From positions 1,550,001 to 1,614,000 of the forward strand of contig JAHQIY010000002.1 of assembly GCA_019054805.1 (NCBI GenBank): a stretch of 64,000 nucleotides of DNA, in the 5' to 3' direction. The notes below the pieces were generated by a model. That model was not told the origin of the DNA. It saw only the letters and a program-made list of their open reading frames with translations, and made no database searches. Shown piece by piece: positions 23,200 to 34,904 of the stretch. Numbering within the stretch: the stretch's first letter is position 1; each line of letters opens with the position of its first letter. This DNA is from Brachionus manjavacas (taxonomy: Eukaryota > Rotifera > Eurotatoria > Ploima > Brachionidae). Both the position numbers and the translations under genes were made by a program.

Positions 23200-24894
23200 C
23201 AATGAATTATTTTAAATTATTGATATTAATTCTAGTAAATTTGATGATAGAATTAATATAGAGCATTTTTTTAATTTTGACTTAAACTTTAATAAAAAAA
23301 AATTGTACTCATGAATTTTTTTATTTTTTTATTTGCCAAGTTTCAAAATGCTCAATCTAAAAATTAAAAAGTAAAAAAATACATGTCATAAAAAATGAAT
23401 TTTCTATTACATTAAAAAAATTTTCTTTTTTAATTTTAAAAATAAATTTTGAATCTATCTTCTTTAATGTCTAATTTCAGCTGATAAGTGCTTAATTCAT
23501 TGAAAGTTTGTTAATTATCAAAAATATTCTGCGTAAAATTTGAGCTTAAGAGGCGAATTAAAAATAAAAGCATCTTCTGCTTAATGTTAAAAACGCGCTA
23601 GAGTAACCTATGACTCAATAGTCCAGTAAGAAAAAAAAGATTGAAGCTAAGCAGAATCCAAAATTTGCTCCAAAACCAGTTAATGTATTGAGTAGAAAAA
23701 AAAAGAAAAAAAATTAGATACAAAGTTAAATTTTAAAGCAGGTAAAATTTGATCAAATAGCAAAGATTCGACATTTGATAAGAAAGATCACAGCGCGTAA
23801 CACCATATGATAATGTAATCTTCCATGACGAATTGATCAAGACTCCAAAGTCTTGTCTATTGCCAAGGGATTATTTTACGGTTTGCTTTTTTTTACTCAC
23901 TTAAATTTCGTCTATTCCACCAAGACTAATTAAGCGCAATGCTCACATTTTCTAATAAACTCTTAAAAAAAAGTACGGTCAAAAGAAAAGATAATTTTTG
24001 AATGTAATTTAAATTATCTTCAACAAATATTAACATGATATGCTACATTAAAATACTTTAAAAGAAACAATTTTAATTGCTATTCGTATTTTAGTGATGC
24101 CAATAACGAACTATTTCAGAATTATTTATTTTATAACATTATTTATTTATCAGAAATTAAAGAGAATAAAATTTTTGAAAAAAAAAGTTTTTTTGTTTGG
24201 TTTTCTCTTCTCTTAAGTGCTCGGCAATTACACAGAACAGAGTTGGTTCGGATTAACAATTCGCTCTACATGGGCTATAAATTGATCAAATTAATTAATG
24301 TCATTAACTTTTCATTAAAATACTCTACTCTATTTTGAAGCAAAAATATTTTATTAATGATTCCATTAAAGAGCTGAATTCGAATAGGATAAAGCACAAC
24401 ACATGCTGATGCCAATCATTTTTCTTGGAAGAACATAAAATTTAAGCAGATAGATAGAATTTTAATTTAGAAGAAACTTAAATACTTTCAAAATTTTATC
24501 ATTCAAGTCGAATATTGTTTGCTTGATTTATTATCTTACCAAGTTCTAATTTCTTTCTAAGGCTGCATTCAGCCAACTAGCTAGGTTCTTGATAAGCTTG
24601 TTCGTATTGAGCCAACAAAACGAATATGCGAATTTAAGACTAGCAACACCGTTCGCTTCATAGATTAACTTGGTCTTTAAGTCATAATTAATTTTTATTT
24701 ATTTTCCAGCTATCTGTGCCTATGAACGATAATAAATTTAAGTCATCATCAACAAAAAATTTTATTGCTGCTATTTAGCGAATACACTTAATTAGAAATA
24801 AATTGTATCTTTATTTTATTTTTTTCTTAATATTGTATTTTTTTTATTTTCAGCAAAAATAAATTCCTAGAGTAATGCTTTTTTATTAACTTGG
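23200..24894. other. Intergenic, upstream of the myogenic factor gene
   Basis: No gene seen. The 3' half (about 24220–24720) is less A+T-rich than the rest and may hold enhancer sequence for the next gene; one E-box (CACATG) lies near 24398. Confidence 0.45.
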
Positions 24895-24909
24895 CAGTTG
24901 GTTATAAAA
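24895..24909 (+). promoter_or_regulatory. E-box next to a TATA box
   Basis: CAGTTG (24895–24900) fits the CANNTG E-box, and TATAAAA follows at 24903–24909, about 62 bp before the start codon of the bHLH gene. The pairing would suit a TATA promoter under bHLH autoregulation; this is inferred from position and motif only. Confidence 0.4.
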
Positions 24910-24970
24910 ACTAGAAGCAGAATCCAAGAGTACAAGAAAATTGAGAAAGTAGAAGAAGAAGATAAGAAAA

Positions 24971-26368
24971 ATGATGACAGAATACTCGGCCAAAATGGGA
25001 CCACAGGACTTTCAGGTCTCGTACACGGCCGACACGTATCAAAGCAGCGCCGAGCACTACACAATCAGCCCTCACTTTTCCCAATACCACCAGGCCTACG
25101 CCGACATGGTCACCGGCCAGGAGCCGGGCTACGTTTTTTCCAGCTTCTACGCGCCGGGCGACTACCAGCCGCAGAACATGACCAATCTGTCCTATGGCTA
25201 CGACTACCGCTATGCAGCAGATGAGCCGCGCTTTGACAGCAGTGCCTGGTCGAGCAGCGAGCACAAAAAGTGCCACAACCTGTCCGAAAACGTTCCAGCC
25301 AACGGCAAGTCTAAGACCAAGAGCCAAGTGGCCAAGCAGCGACACAAGGAGCCGTTTGGCGACAGCGAAAATGCAAAAATGGACAAAATTCAAGAGTGCC
25401 CAAAGCAGGAGGAAAATTCAAGAGTGGACGGCGAGTGCGATGGTGCGCCGGTTTGCACGGCCAACTCAACTGGCCGCAAGTGTTTGACATGGGCATGCAA
25501 GGTGTGCAAAAAGAAGACGTCGACGCCGGATCGTCGCAAACAAGCGACGATGCGCGAACGCCGTCGTTTGAGAAAAGTGAACGAGGCGTTCGAGACTTTG
25601 AAGAAGAGAACGTGTCCCAATCCGAATCAGCGTTTGCCAAAGGTCGAAATACTGCGCAATGCCATTGAGTATATAGAAAATTTGGAAGATTTGCTCAAAA
25701 ATTCGGCCGGTCAGCACACGACCGCCAAGAACGCCTCGCAAAATTCCTCTCGTTTCACCTTCAAAACATCGCAGTACTTCAGCTCGGCAAACAGCAGCTC
25801 CTATCTGTCCGAGGACAATGGATCAAATTCTTCTGATGTAACACGAGCACAAAATGAATTTTTTATGTAAAAAATAATTCTTTTTTTTTTACTTTTTCTA
25901 GAGTAATCATTTACAGTTGGTAGATGCGAACACAAAAATCTACGATGAACAGTTCTCTTCCTATTTAGGTAAGCCTAGTACCTGTGTAGTAAATGGTAGA
26001 TGATAAGTTAGATTTTAAAGTTGATTGGTTGCATTTAGCATTTGTTTTAAGATCATTTATTTTTTGTTTTTATTTTATTTGTTGCTATTGAGGTCATTGA
26101 AAATTGAGATTGATGAAAATTGAACCAATAATGATTAGTGTTTGTTGGTTTAATGAACAAGAGAAAAAGTGATTTGTTATTAATGTTTTTTATTTTTGTT
26201 TTAGAAAAAACAGAGGCGAATTCGGCATCAAGTTTGAACAAGCTGTCAATGATAGTGGCTGGTATAAACACGAATGCAAACAAACAACAGTCTAATCCAA
26301 GCGTGTCGATTACTGCGACTGGTTCGTGTGGCTTGAGTCCGAATAGTCTTAAAATGTCAAGTCCATGA
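24971..26368 (+). CDS. mrf: Myogenic regulatory factor (MyoD family bHLH)
   Basis: Exons 24971–25837, 25902–25968 and 26205–26368 join with matching phases and give 365 residues. Residues 171–180 are the Cys-rich motif with the CLTWACK tryptophan motif that contacts Pbx/Meis in vertebrate MyoD. Residues about 187–242 are the bHLH: the basic region ATMRERRRL contains the myogenic Ala-Thr pair, and [16 protein letters not shown] matches MyoD/Myf5 almost exactly. In exon 3, [13 protein letters not shown] matches the helix III region (SSLDxLSxIV) required for activation of silent chromatin. The N-terminal 130 residues are Tyr/Ser-rich. It should bind E-boxes with an E-protein partner and drive muscle genes. 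Exon 1 is far more G+C-rich than the surroundings. Two ATGs are adjacent (24971, 24974). A poly(A) signal is at 26506–26511. Confidence 0.95.
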
Positions 26369-26537
26369 ACGTTACATTTTGTATTAACTTAATTATTTTT
26401 TTTATTTTTTTATTTTGATCATTTGTTGATTAATTTTATTTTTGAATGTAAAATTTTTTTCTGTCTATTTGTTTTAATCTATTGCCTGATAACAACACTT
26501 TGATAAATAAACCATTTTCAAAAGTATTAGTGACAGT

Positions 26538-26774
26538 TTATCTATTTATTAGATCAGTTTCAGGTTTGCTCTCGGAGCGGACTTGAGAGTTACATTTTAG
26601 AGGGACTGGTAATGGGTCCAGCAGATCTTCTATGACGGCGATCTGTGTCTGTGTTTCGTAATGTCCAAAAAAGTGGTAACCAAAAAGAATTAACAAACAA
26701 ACACAGCAAATTGAAAATGAAATTATTATTTTTAATTGTAAAAATAGAAATAATGTAAATGTTTTTTTAAACAA
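26538..26774 (-). CDS. Small single-pass membrane ORF
   Basis: A 78-codon frame, convergent with the myogenic factor gene, starts MFKK, has one hydrophobic span at about residues 14–37 (with CCVCLLILFGY) and a polar tail of about 40 residues. The tail is less A+T-rich than the flanks and has mixed codons, which favours coding. I found no upstream exon and do not recognise the family. It could equally be chance in poly-T-rich DNA. Confidence 0.3.
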   Translation of the reverse strand: MFKKTFTLFLFLQLKIIISFSICCVCLLILFGYHFFGHYETQTQIAVIEDLLDPLPVPLKCNSQVRSESKPETDLINR

Positions 26775-27400
26775 AAACTTCTTGAATTTATAATTTTGTA
26801 TTTTTTTAATTTAATTTTTTGAAGACCGTGAATTCTGACGTAATTTTTTAAATAAATAAATTATTAGAGCAATAAATTTGAATGCTTTTAGCTTAAATTG
26901 CATTTCACTCTTCAGCTCTTTTTTCAATATACTAATATTTCTATTATAAAGTGTTTTTTTGTAATAAAAGACAGTCTTATTTAATAAAATTAATTTTAAA
27001 TGAATTTATTTACTGGATGTCCTCAAAAAGCGGATTTTGATTTAATAGCGATAATCATAAAAAATTAGAATTTAACTAAAAACAATAAAAATACTTATTT
27101 TTTTTGAAATTAAAAAATTGTAAACTATACTTAGTTTTCGAAGAAGAAAAAAAAAATTAAAAACTGAAAAAGAACACAATATGCATAATAATTATCGAAA
27201 TTTAAAAATTTAACATATTAAAATGGAAATTTTCTCAGAATCTTACTCAAACCCTTATTTTTTTTTAATACTTATTTTAACTTTTTGATTTTTAATTTTT
27301 TTTAAATCTCCTTTAAGGCGTTCATTGAAATAAAATAATAATATAGATTTTATTCTTGATTTAAGTATCAAATTAAAGCTCACTTTTACTACATTTTAAT
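26775..27400. other. Intergenic, no gene seen
   Basis: A+T-rich and without open frames. It ends in CATTTTAAT, the left target duplication of the next element. Confidence 0.5.
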
Positions 27401-28076
27401 GGGATTATTATTTCAGCACAATCAATTTCTGATTAGCACAATGAAAAAAACATTCAACACAATTCGATTTCTTCTCAGCACAAAAAATTATATTTAAAAA
27501 AAAAACATTTAACACAAAAAAATTGTGTGTGAAAATAACTCTTAAAGAAAATTTTATTTTCAACACAAAATATTTACAATAAAATAAAATTTTTTTTAAT
27601 TATAAATTTTATTTAATGATATTTATAAATGGAAGTTAGGTAAATAAAGTAAATTTCGAAGCTTAAAGAAAAGAAATTAAAAAAAAAATTAGTCCTTAGA
27701 AAACCAGTTTCCGCATTTTTTCTCAACCTCTTTTAGGCTTATTGACAAATTTGTACTTTTTTTAAACAGTTCTTTTAATGCCAATAAATGTGCACAATAT
27801 CCTAATTGTGCACAATAAAAACTTGCAAGACCATTTCTTACTGTTGAGCTCAACTTTATAACGGTTCTTGAATAAATAAGTTGTTGAATAAGTTTTTTTA
27901 AATTTTCCCAACAGGCCATTAATTTTTGTGTTGAATGCATTTATTTTATTTTTGATTTTTGTGCTAAAAGTAATTTTTTTCAAATTTTAATTTTTGTTTT
28001 GAGAAGAAATCATTTTGTGCTGAGCGTTTTGAATTTGTGTTAAATGGTTATTTTATTGTGTTGAAAAGGTAGACCC
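27401..28076. mobile_element. Non-autonomous TIR element with 20–21-bp iterons and a 9-bp target duplication
   Basis: CATTTTAAT flanks both sides (27392–27400 and 28077–28085). The ends begin GGGATTATTATTTCAGCACA and, on the other strand, GGGTCTACCTTTTCAACACA. Each arm carries repeated CARCACAA motifs pointing inward: on the left near 27414, 27434, 27454, 27475, 27510 and 27561, and on the right (reverse strand) near 28056, 28035, 28015, 27959 and 27927. Outer spacing is 20–21 bp. A 9-bp duplication fits Mutator-like elements best, but the superfamily is not proven. The interior frame (27940–27689, minus strand) is not a recognisable transposase. Confidence 0.7.
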
Positions 28077-28202
28077 CATTTTAATAAATTACAAGATTTA
28101 TGCTTACTCTTTATTAATTAAATTCAAAATAATGTAGCACTAAAAGTTAGAATCGAACATTTATACCGAAATAAAAATCGCACATCCGATGCTTTGTATA
28201 AT

Positions 28203-28412
28203 AATCATTGATTTGAGACCATCATCATCATCGAACGACTGTTAGCAATTTGGGTTAACAGACGTCCACAATGTTGTTTCGCTAAACCTTTCTGTTTCTT
28301 GCAACTGCCTGGATCTCATCGATTGTTGGTGGCGTTTCGTCGTTAATTAGCCGCGTGATGTAATCTTCGTACAATAAGCGAGCTTTTCTCTTTTTCTTGA
28401 AACCATGCCCTT
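28203..28412 (-). pseudogene. Old LINE open-reading-frame remnant
   Basis: On the minus strand, 28399–28300 reads KKKRKARLLYEDYITRLIND and continues TPPTIDEIQAVARNRK, resembling the C-terminal tail of endonuclease/reverse-transcriptase proteins of LINE elements; a shifted frame then continues to about 28205 and ends in a short CAT/ATG run. The assignment to a LINE is tentative. Confidence 0.35.
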
Positions 28413-28805
28413 CCTTTGGCTTATATAAAACCTAGTCGTGTATTAGCTCTACTTCTTCCAGTAGTTGTTCATTTGATTTTCACTAGTTCTTTCTGGTGTT
28501 GAACATAATTTAGCAGTTTGTCGCAAAATTATTTAGTAAATTCTCGAGTTTTTTTGTTATTATCCAACTATCGCATCCATATACATCCATACTTAATCCT
28601 TATTTTCACAATAAGGATTCAGTATCAAGACTAGTGATGAAATTGAATTTTTTTTTCATAAGAAAATTGAAACTTAAATAAAAAATTATTCTGAAAAACT
28701 TGTTCGAATGAATTTTTATTCAACTAAAATATTGAAATAAATATTCGATTAAAAAAATTGAATAAAAAATAATAATTTGAATTGTTTCGATTATAATTCA
28801 GCAAA

Positions 28806-30470
28806 AAAACATTCATCTTAAATTTTGACAGACAAAAACAACTTTTCTGACATTTCCTGAGTTAATTTTATTACGACGATCACAAATGCTGTAACCGGCA
28901 CTGGAAAATAATTGTTCTGAAGGAACTGATGTTGCTGGCGTGCAAAAAATCCGTATAAAAGCTTCATAAATAATAGGATAAACATGTTTGTTGATCCTCC
29001 AAAATTCCAAAGGCTCAATGTTTTCAGATGCTTCTAAATTAAAGCGACAGAATTCCTTTTCTAAATTACTTAATTTTGAATAGCTTTTTTTGGTTTCATA
29101 ATCTGCAGTAAAATCAAAATACTGTAAACGTTTGTCTTTTAGAGAAGGAGAAATCAAGATATTTGATGAATTATTAGGTTGACTTAGTCTATTCAAATTA
29201 GATAATTCGTAAGCGTTCAATTTATTTTTCAGTTCCAAAGTAAAAAATATTCCACAAACTTTCTGATGTGTGCTTTAGCTATGTTAATGTATTCTTTTTA
29301 CTGTCTTTCAGAACATTTTATAAAATATTTAGTACGCACTTCTAAATAAGTAGCTGTTATTAATAAACTATCATTTAGAACGTTGTACTTATTTAAATAG
29401 CTATCGGTGTACTAATGTAGATATTTTTTAAAAGTAGTAGAAAACAACGATTCATTGTTAGTTTCGAGTAGTTTGTTGCGAAGACTTAAGTGAATAGGGA
29501 TAACTATAGAAATTGTAATCAACCCCAGATAGCTCAGTGGTCGCGTCACTGAAAGGCTTTAAGATACTGACAGAATCTTTTAGAGTGATGATTTCGTTTT
29601 CATTTAATATTAGATATTCATTTTTATTTTTTAGTTTTCTATCTCGTAGAGCATCATTTAAAGGACCTTTTTGCTCAAAAATTCTTTTTAACATTAAAAA
29701 CGTAAAATTCTACCTAGTCCTTATGTCTTGAATGATTTGAATATTAGATAATCTTTGCTTTTCTTTCTAAACTTCGCAAGCTATAGAGGATTGGTGAAAT
29801 ACTGTGATATTTTTCGGCATTTATTTACCAAATCTGAAAAATTCTGCATTATTGAATTTTCATTTTCATCCAGTTGTTTCATTTTGTTCTTCAGTCTCAT
29901 ATTCACAAGTTTCAATAGACACTGTAGAAAATTTAGTGTTTTTTTTACTATTAATTTTAATAAGTGAGCAAGGCATCCAATGTGATAAAATTCAGAAATT
30001 TTCGAACATGTGGTTCTGATGTTTTCAATTAAAAAACTTTTTATATTTTGCATATTTTTGGCATTCATACGGTTTCTAATTTTTGAAAATTCATTAGCAA
30101 CTAAATGATTTGCTAGGGTATAGCGGGAAGGGAGAACAAATCCAGGATTAAGACACTCAACAAATTTTTTGAAACTTGGATTTTCAACAACGATAGACGG
30201 TAATGCGGCAATAGATTGCAACAAAAATTCTGCATTAGTAAAATTTTTCTTTTGCTTCCTGTATAATGGCTTATCTGGCTCATCTAAAGAAGTGTCTAGA
30301 TCGACAGACTCATTATTTGTTTCTAAATTCAGTGATATATTGTGATTATTTTTTAAATTGATTACGCATTGCCGATGTTGATTAATTTGAATAAGCAGAA
30401 TCACAATGTTTGCATATACGAGAATCACAAACGACAACCGAATGTGAGTGAACAATTGAAGTTTTTTTAT
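28806..30470 (-). mobile_element. Decayed hAT-family transposase gene
   Basis: Three minus-strand frames line up as one broken gene. 30470–29781 has a frameshifted BED-type zinc finger (CKHCDSAYS), then NPSFKKFVECLNPGFVLPSR and a later CLAHLLKL block, both typical of hAT transposases. 29694–29458 has LKPFSDATTELSG. 29238–28813 carries the hAT dimerisation domain, with LEFWRINKHVYP and PATSVPSEQLFSSAG. Frameshifts and stops separate the pieces, so it is inactive. I could not define terminal repeats. Confidence 0.75.
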
Positions 30471-30539
30471 ACTATTTTCTTTTTCTCCCTTTATGGATTC
30501 AAATTGGAGTCTCTTGAAAACTGGTAATAGATGACTGAC

Positions 30540-31312
30540 TAGCACACACTTAATGTTAGAAAACTTTTAAAGCCTTTTATGAAAATAAGAAGAAAAAAAT
30601 CAGAGTTGTTTAAAAGTCCCAAAAAAAAGTCAAGGTCATTACTTGTTGTAGGATTGATTCTGACCTTTCTATGAAAAATGTACGACTCATCTCGACTCGT
30701 AAGCTTTCGGGGTCTACCACACCTTGGTAATTCTTTGACCACGGACTTCTTCTCATAATCTTCTCATAATTGTTGTAATCACACATTTTCTCGAAACTGC
30801 TACTAGATCAGCTATTTCTTGCTGAGATTTGGTCTTATCCTTCGATAGACCAATTATTTGCCACCTTTGAGCCTCAGATACTTTTTTTTTGCCCATTTTT
30901 ATGGAAAAAACGCCAAAATGGTACAACTCAATAAAATGAGCGATTTTAAAATCCAAATATAATAAATCAAACGTAAAAGTGCAAGCAAACAGTATGAAAA
31001 GACATCCTAAACATTGTGTAAAAAAAAATGGCCAGGGATTGTCAAGGTGTGGTAAAATTTTAGGATAAAATAATTGTTCTAAACTTTGTAGACTATTTTT
31101 TTTTATTCAATTTTATCTGGTTTTTTTTAAATGGGTTCTGGAGTGTTCAGAAGTTTTTTTTTGAACAATCTATATATCAAAAGAAAGCTAATAAAATTAT
31201 CTATATTATAGTTATCATTATATTTAAATCGATTTTAATTTTAGATTTTTAGACCTTAGAATATTTTTTTTTAATTTTTTAGTAATGCTCTAAACTTTCT
31301 AGACATACTGTA
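30540..31312 (-). mobile_element. Truncated Tc1/mariner element
   Basis: Minus-strand frames at 30956–30753 and 30742–30539 match the paired helix-turn-helix part of the Tc1 transposase at 48.0 kb (MGKKKVSEAQRWQIIGLSKD; GRPRKLTSRDESYIF). The right end, CTAGACATACTG-TA at 31301–31312, is a divergent copy of that element's terminal repeat. The catalytic half and left end are missing, and the break falls where hAT sequence begins, so the hAT may have inserted into or replaced it. Confidence 0.65.
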
Positions 31313-31700
31313 ACAATACTGGTTGTCCCTAAAACGCAGACCGGTTGCAAATCAATATTTAAAGACCCTTCATTTTTTCGAGGAGAAAGATTGGCAAAAG
31401 TCTGTTTTGTGAACGGACAAATAACGTGATCGAAATAAAGAAAATTAATAGGTGATCGCTTAAAAAAATAAAAAAAAAATAATTAATTCAACTAATAAAT
31501 TAACTAATTTATTTGTAAATTTTGTCTTAATGCACTTTTTATTAAATTTTATGAATTTATTCTATGAACTATGATTTATTCTTGAATTTATCTATTTTAA
31601 TTATATAAAATGTTTTATTTGAAATTGTTTTCATTATTTTTTATTTACATTTTTTAATTTTAAGAAACTTAAGATTCTGTTTTTTTCGTGTTAATATCTA
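31313..31700. other. No gene seen
   Basis: A+T-rich with some mixed-composition sequence near 31320–31440 that I do not recognise. Confidence 0.4.
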
Positions 31701-31735
31701 GGCCAACGCGTTGAGCATGCTTAGCAGCGTTGGCC
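31701..31735. other. Perfect stem-loop
   Basis: GGCCAACGC at 31701–31709 pairs with GCGTTGGCC at 31727–31735 across a 17-nt loop. It stands out in the A+T-rich context. No function is evident. Confidence 0.5.
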
Positions 31736-31861
31736 AAAATTAGTTATCATTTTGAAATCTTAAAGTAAAATATTGCCCAACTAGGAAATTCTCAGGAAAA
31801 CATTTTCCAATTTATAATAAATAATAAATAATAAGTATCTTAATTAAATTGTATAAAATAT

Positions 31862-32110
31862 TGAACGCCTAGGTCGTCCGGCAATATCTGAAGGCGTGGA
31901 CGGCTAAGTCAGCCGTGTAAATCGGTTAAGTCAGACCGGTCGGCCGGTTAGGTCCGATGGGTCGACTGGGTTGGCCAGACGGATCGGCTTGGTCGGCCGT
32001 GTAAGCGGGTTTGGACGGACGGGTTGGTTGGACGGGTCGGTCGGATGGGACGGACGAGTAGGAGCCGCAAACAGGCTTGGACGGACGGCCGCGACGGCTG
32101 TTGTTTGGAC
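31862..32110. repeat. GC-rich degenerate GGNCGG minisatellite-like tract
   Basis: About 250 bp is built from variants of GGTCGG, GGACGG and GGCCGG on the plus strand. It is strikingly G+C-rich with a strong purine/G bias. The open frames across it (for example Pro/Arg-rich ones on the minus strand) follow from the repeat and are not credible genes. Confidence 0.75.
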
Positions 32111-32891
32111 GCTGTTGTTAAAATCGAAAAATGAGCTGGGTAACCGAATATGTCGTGCATATTCAATGGAATTCAAAAGAGCCGCAATTAGGCATTACGA
32201 AACATATAAAAATTTAACTTATAGTTTTATCCTTAAATTTTATGTATTTGATTGATGTTATAAAAAGGGATTGATTGTTTTAATTGGTAACTAAACACGC
32301 CTTTACATGAGAAACTTAAATCAATTAATCAATTAATTTTTTAACTTATATTTTTTCAAGGATTATTTTGGGAATATTTTTTTAATTGTGTGTATGTAAT
32401 TTCCTGTTCATGGAAAACTCTGAACATCCTGAACATAATATAAGTAAATTAAAATTTTTTTGTCCAAATTAACATGTAGAAATTTCCAAGTCGAATTTAT
32501 TTTCCAGATCACCAGCTCCATCTAAGTCGCATATTTTTTAAAATAGTACTGGACTCAAACGTTTTTTAAAGGAAGCTATTTTTAAATCTAGTTCCGAAAA
32601 AGACGCTTGTTTTCATGTGAAAGATTTAAAAACTGGATTTGTGGAAATTGTTTTCCAAAGAGTTTCAAACAAAATTATTCATTTTATTGACCAAACTGTA
32701 AATAACATAAAAATATTTTAGGATTTTTAGACAATAGCTTTTTTTAATTTTATAGGTCAATTTCTGTTTTTTTATTCTTGCGTAAAATTTGCTAAATAAA
32801 ATAAAAGATAACTTACTTGTTAAACACTTTATCGTTATCCAAACAAAAACTAATAAAAAATAGCTTAATTACTTAAAACATCTTTTTTAGG
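32111..32891. other. Intergenic, no gene seen
   Basis: A+T-rich with scattered short open stretches; no recognised gene. Confidence 0.45.
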
Positions 32892-32996
32892 CCTTTTTCG
32901 ACTATAGTGACATGTCGCATTAGTCGAAAAAGGTCAAAATGAAAACCAGTGTTCGATAAATAGTGACATGTCACTATAAATAGAGTGACATGTCAC
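32892..32996. repeat. Cluster of GTGACATGTCAC palindromes and a 13-bp hairpin
   Basis: CCTTTTTCGACTA (32892–32904) pairs perfectly with TAGTCGAAAAAGG (32921–32933). The loop contains GTGACATGTCGC (32907–32918). Two perfect palindromes GTGACATGTCAC follow at 32963–32974 and 32985–32996, 22 bp apart. TGACA half-sites in this arrangement resemble TALE homeodomain dimer sites; a mobile-element terminus is another possibility. Confidence 0.6.
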
Positions 32997-33343
32997 TAAA
33001 ATCGAGCAATTACGTTAATATTGCAAACTAAAAAACTTAGTTTTTTTTTATGAATTTTGACTTTGGTTATGTGATATGATGGTCCTTAAAGATAATTTTT
33101 GTAGTTTAAAAAACTATCTACGCTTTGTTTTTTATTTTTCATAAATAAAGTATTTGTTAAAATTCACCAAACGAAAGTAAATTATCACTAAAGTCAAAAT
33201 TTTATAAGAAATAAACTAAGATTTTCGGGTCTAGCCGGTCAGGTAACTATGGTTCACCTGTTACTGGAACTATTCTTCTTCTCAGGTTAAATGAACTGTT
33301 AATTGACCTAATCTAAAAATTGTTCACCTATTTTGAAATTTTT

Positions 33344-34081
33344 TCATCTATTTAGAAAAAAGCTAAAGCTAATCTCTTTTACACTTTGAGTTTCGAGACT
33401 GTTCTTGAACTGGTTTAAAGTTGAGGCATTGATTACTGTCTCAGGTAGGCTGTTCCACTCTCTGACACGATTTGTGAAAAAGTTTTCACGTTGGGCGCAG
33501 TTGGTAGGTGCTTGGACGGAAAGACGCCTCTTGTGCCCTATAATACCCTGGACTGGTCCGGGTTGGGAAAGCGAGCTGCAATGCGGGGGAGGTCTGACCC
33601 AATCTATGCTATTTAAGCCATTTCTAAACTTAAACATTTGGATCATGTCTCCTCTGGTCCTGCGTTCGTGCAGAGTGGGCAAACCTAAGATAGAGAGGCG
33701 ATCACTGTAACTGAAGTTACGGATTCTCGGAACAAGTTTTGTTGCTCTTCTTTGCACTTTCTCAAGAATGTTGCTGTCCTTGGCAGTGTAGGGGCACCAA
33801 ACCATTGCTGCATACTCCAAATGAGGCCTGACATATGCGCAGCAAAGTGTTTTGAAGGTGGCGTTGGTCCAGTATTTAAACGTTCGTCTTAGCTGCCCAA
33901 GGATGGATATCGCCTTATTAGTTTGGGCTTTGATATGTCTGGAGAACTTGAGATTACTCGCAAAAGTGGCTCCCAGATCTTTTTCAATACTAGTTTGATT
34001 GAGTCCAGACCTCGTCACACCCATGCAGAGGTCTATTTCCGAGTACTTGTTCATAAAATTAAAATTATTTATTTTAAACAT
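33344..34081 (-). mobile_element. LINE reverse transcriptase C-terminal fragment
   Basis: A 245-codon frame covers the thumb and C-terminal part of a CR1-like reverse transcriptase: YVRPHLEYAAMVWCPY, KVQRRATKLV, LHERRTRGDMIQMFK and RENFFTNRVREWNSLPE. It lacks the catalytic palm, so it is a 5'-truncated copy, although its frame is still open and it may be fairly recent. It is related to LINE-C but not close to LINE-A or LINE-B. Confidence 0.8.
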
Positions 34082-34089
34082 CGCACTCT

Positions 34090-34904
34090 TTCATTGTTAT
34101 TTCAAGATTGGATACATTTTGTAATTCAAACACAAAAAATTTAATATTATATTAAAAGAATTGTACTATTCGATAAAAATTTTATGTTTTTTATCAATTT
34201 TTTTTTATCATTTGATTATTACTTTGAATAAGCAGAATTCTTTTAGGGGAATATTTTTGATTTTTTTATCATAGAAGTTATAAAAGTTATATGACTTATA
34301 CCAAAAAAATCATTGTCTATGACGTTTGTCATCAAAGTAGACATCAATAGATAGACATTTTAGAAAATTGATCATTTTAAAAGTGGACACTTACTGATGA
34401 ATGATAATTAGATTTTTAGAAAATAAAAATTAAACTCGTTCTATTTCACTAAAAAATTTAATTTTAAATATGAAAGCTTCATTTTTTTCATTAAGATAAT
34501 CTATTTTCAAATAGATCGATCTCATCTCGTTAATGAGCATATTTTTTTCTCCAATTTCAAAACTGATTTGAGCTGTTCAAAAATTTTTTTTAAAATTTCG
34601 CATTTTTTGATCAAGACCAAATTAATATCTGAAATGGCAACTATTTAATAAATAAAATTCTCTATTTTATTTAAAATTGAATTAAAAAACATTAAGTATT
34701 TCTGTTTAGAGTTAATATAAATTTTCATCAATAAACTAACTAGTATTTTTTTTTTGTTAACCAAGATTTTGTTTATTAATACAACAAATAAATGGTCAAT
34801 AAAAAAGTAAAAATAAATAAGGATAAGAATAAAACTAAACAAAAAAAATGTGTTTTTACGGGCTAAATCGGAGTTTGCAAATTAGCCTGTAGCGTGTAAA
34901 AAAT
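34090..34904. other. Intergenic, no gene seen
   Basis: A+T-rich. A 65-codon Phe/Ile-rich minus-strand frame here is a composition artefact. Confidence 0.5.

Noticed and set aside
24867..25741. Several long overlapping ORFs on both strands over the myogenic factor exon
   Set aside because: They are shadows of a G+C-rich coding exon; only the bHLH frame encodes a known domain.
31931..32255. Pro/Arg-rich and Gly/Arg-rich ORFs over the GC-rich tract
   Set aside because: They arise from the GGNCGG repeat in several frames and both strands, which is expected of repeats and not of a gene.
34645..34842. 65-codon minus-strand hydrophobic ORF
   Set aside because: Its Phe/Ile/Leu/Lys content reflects extreme A+T composition.
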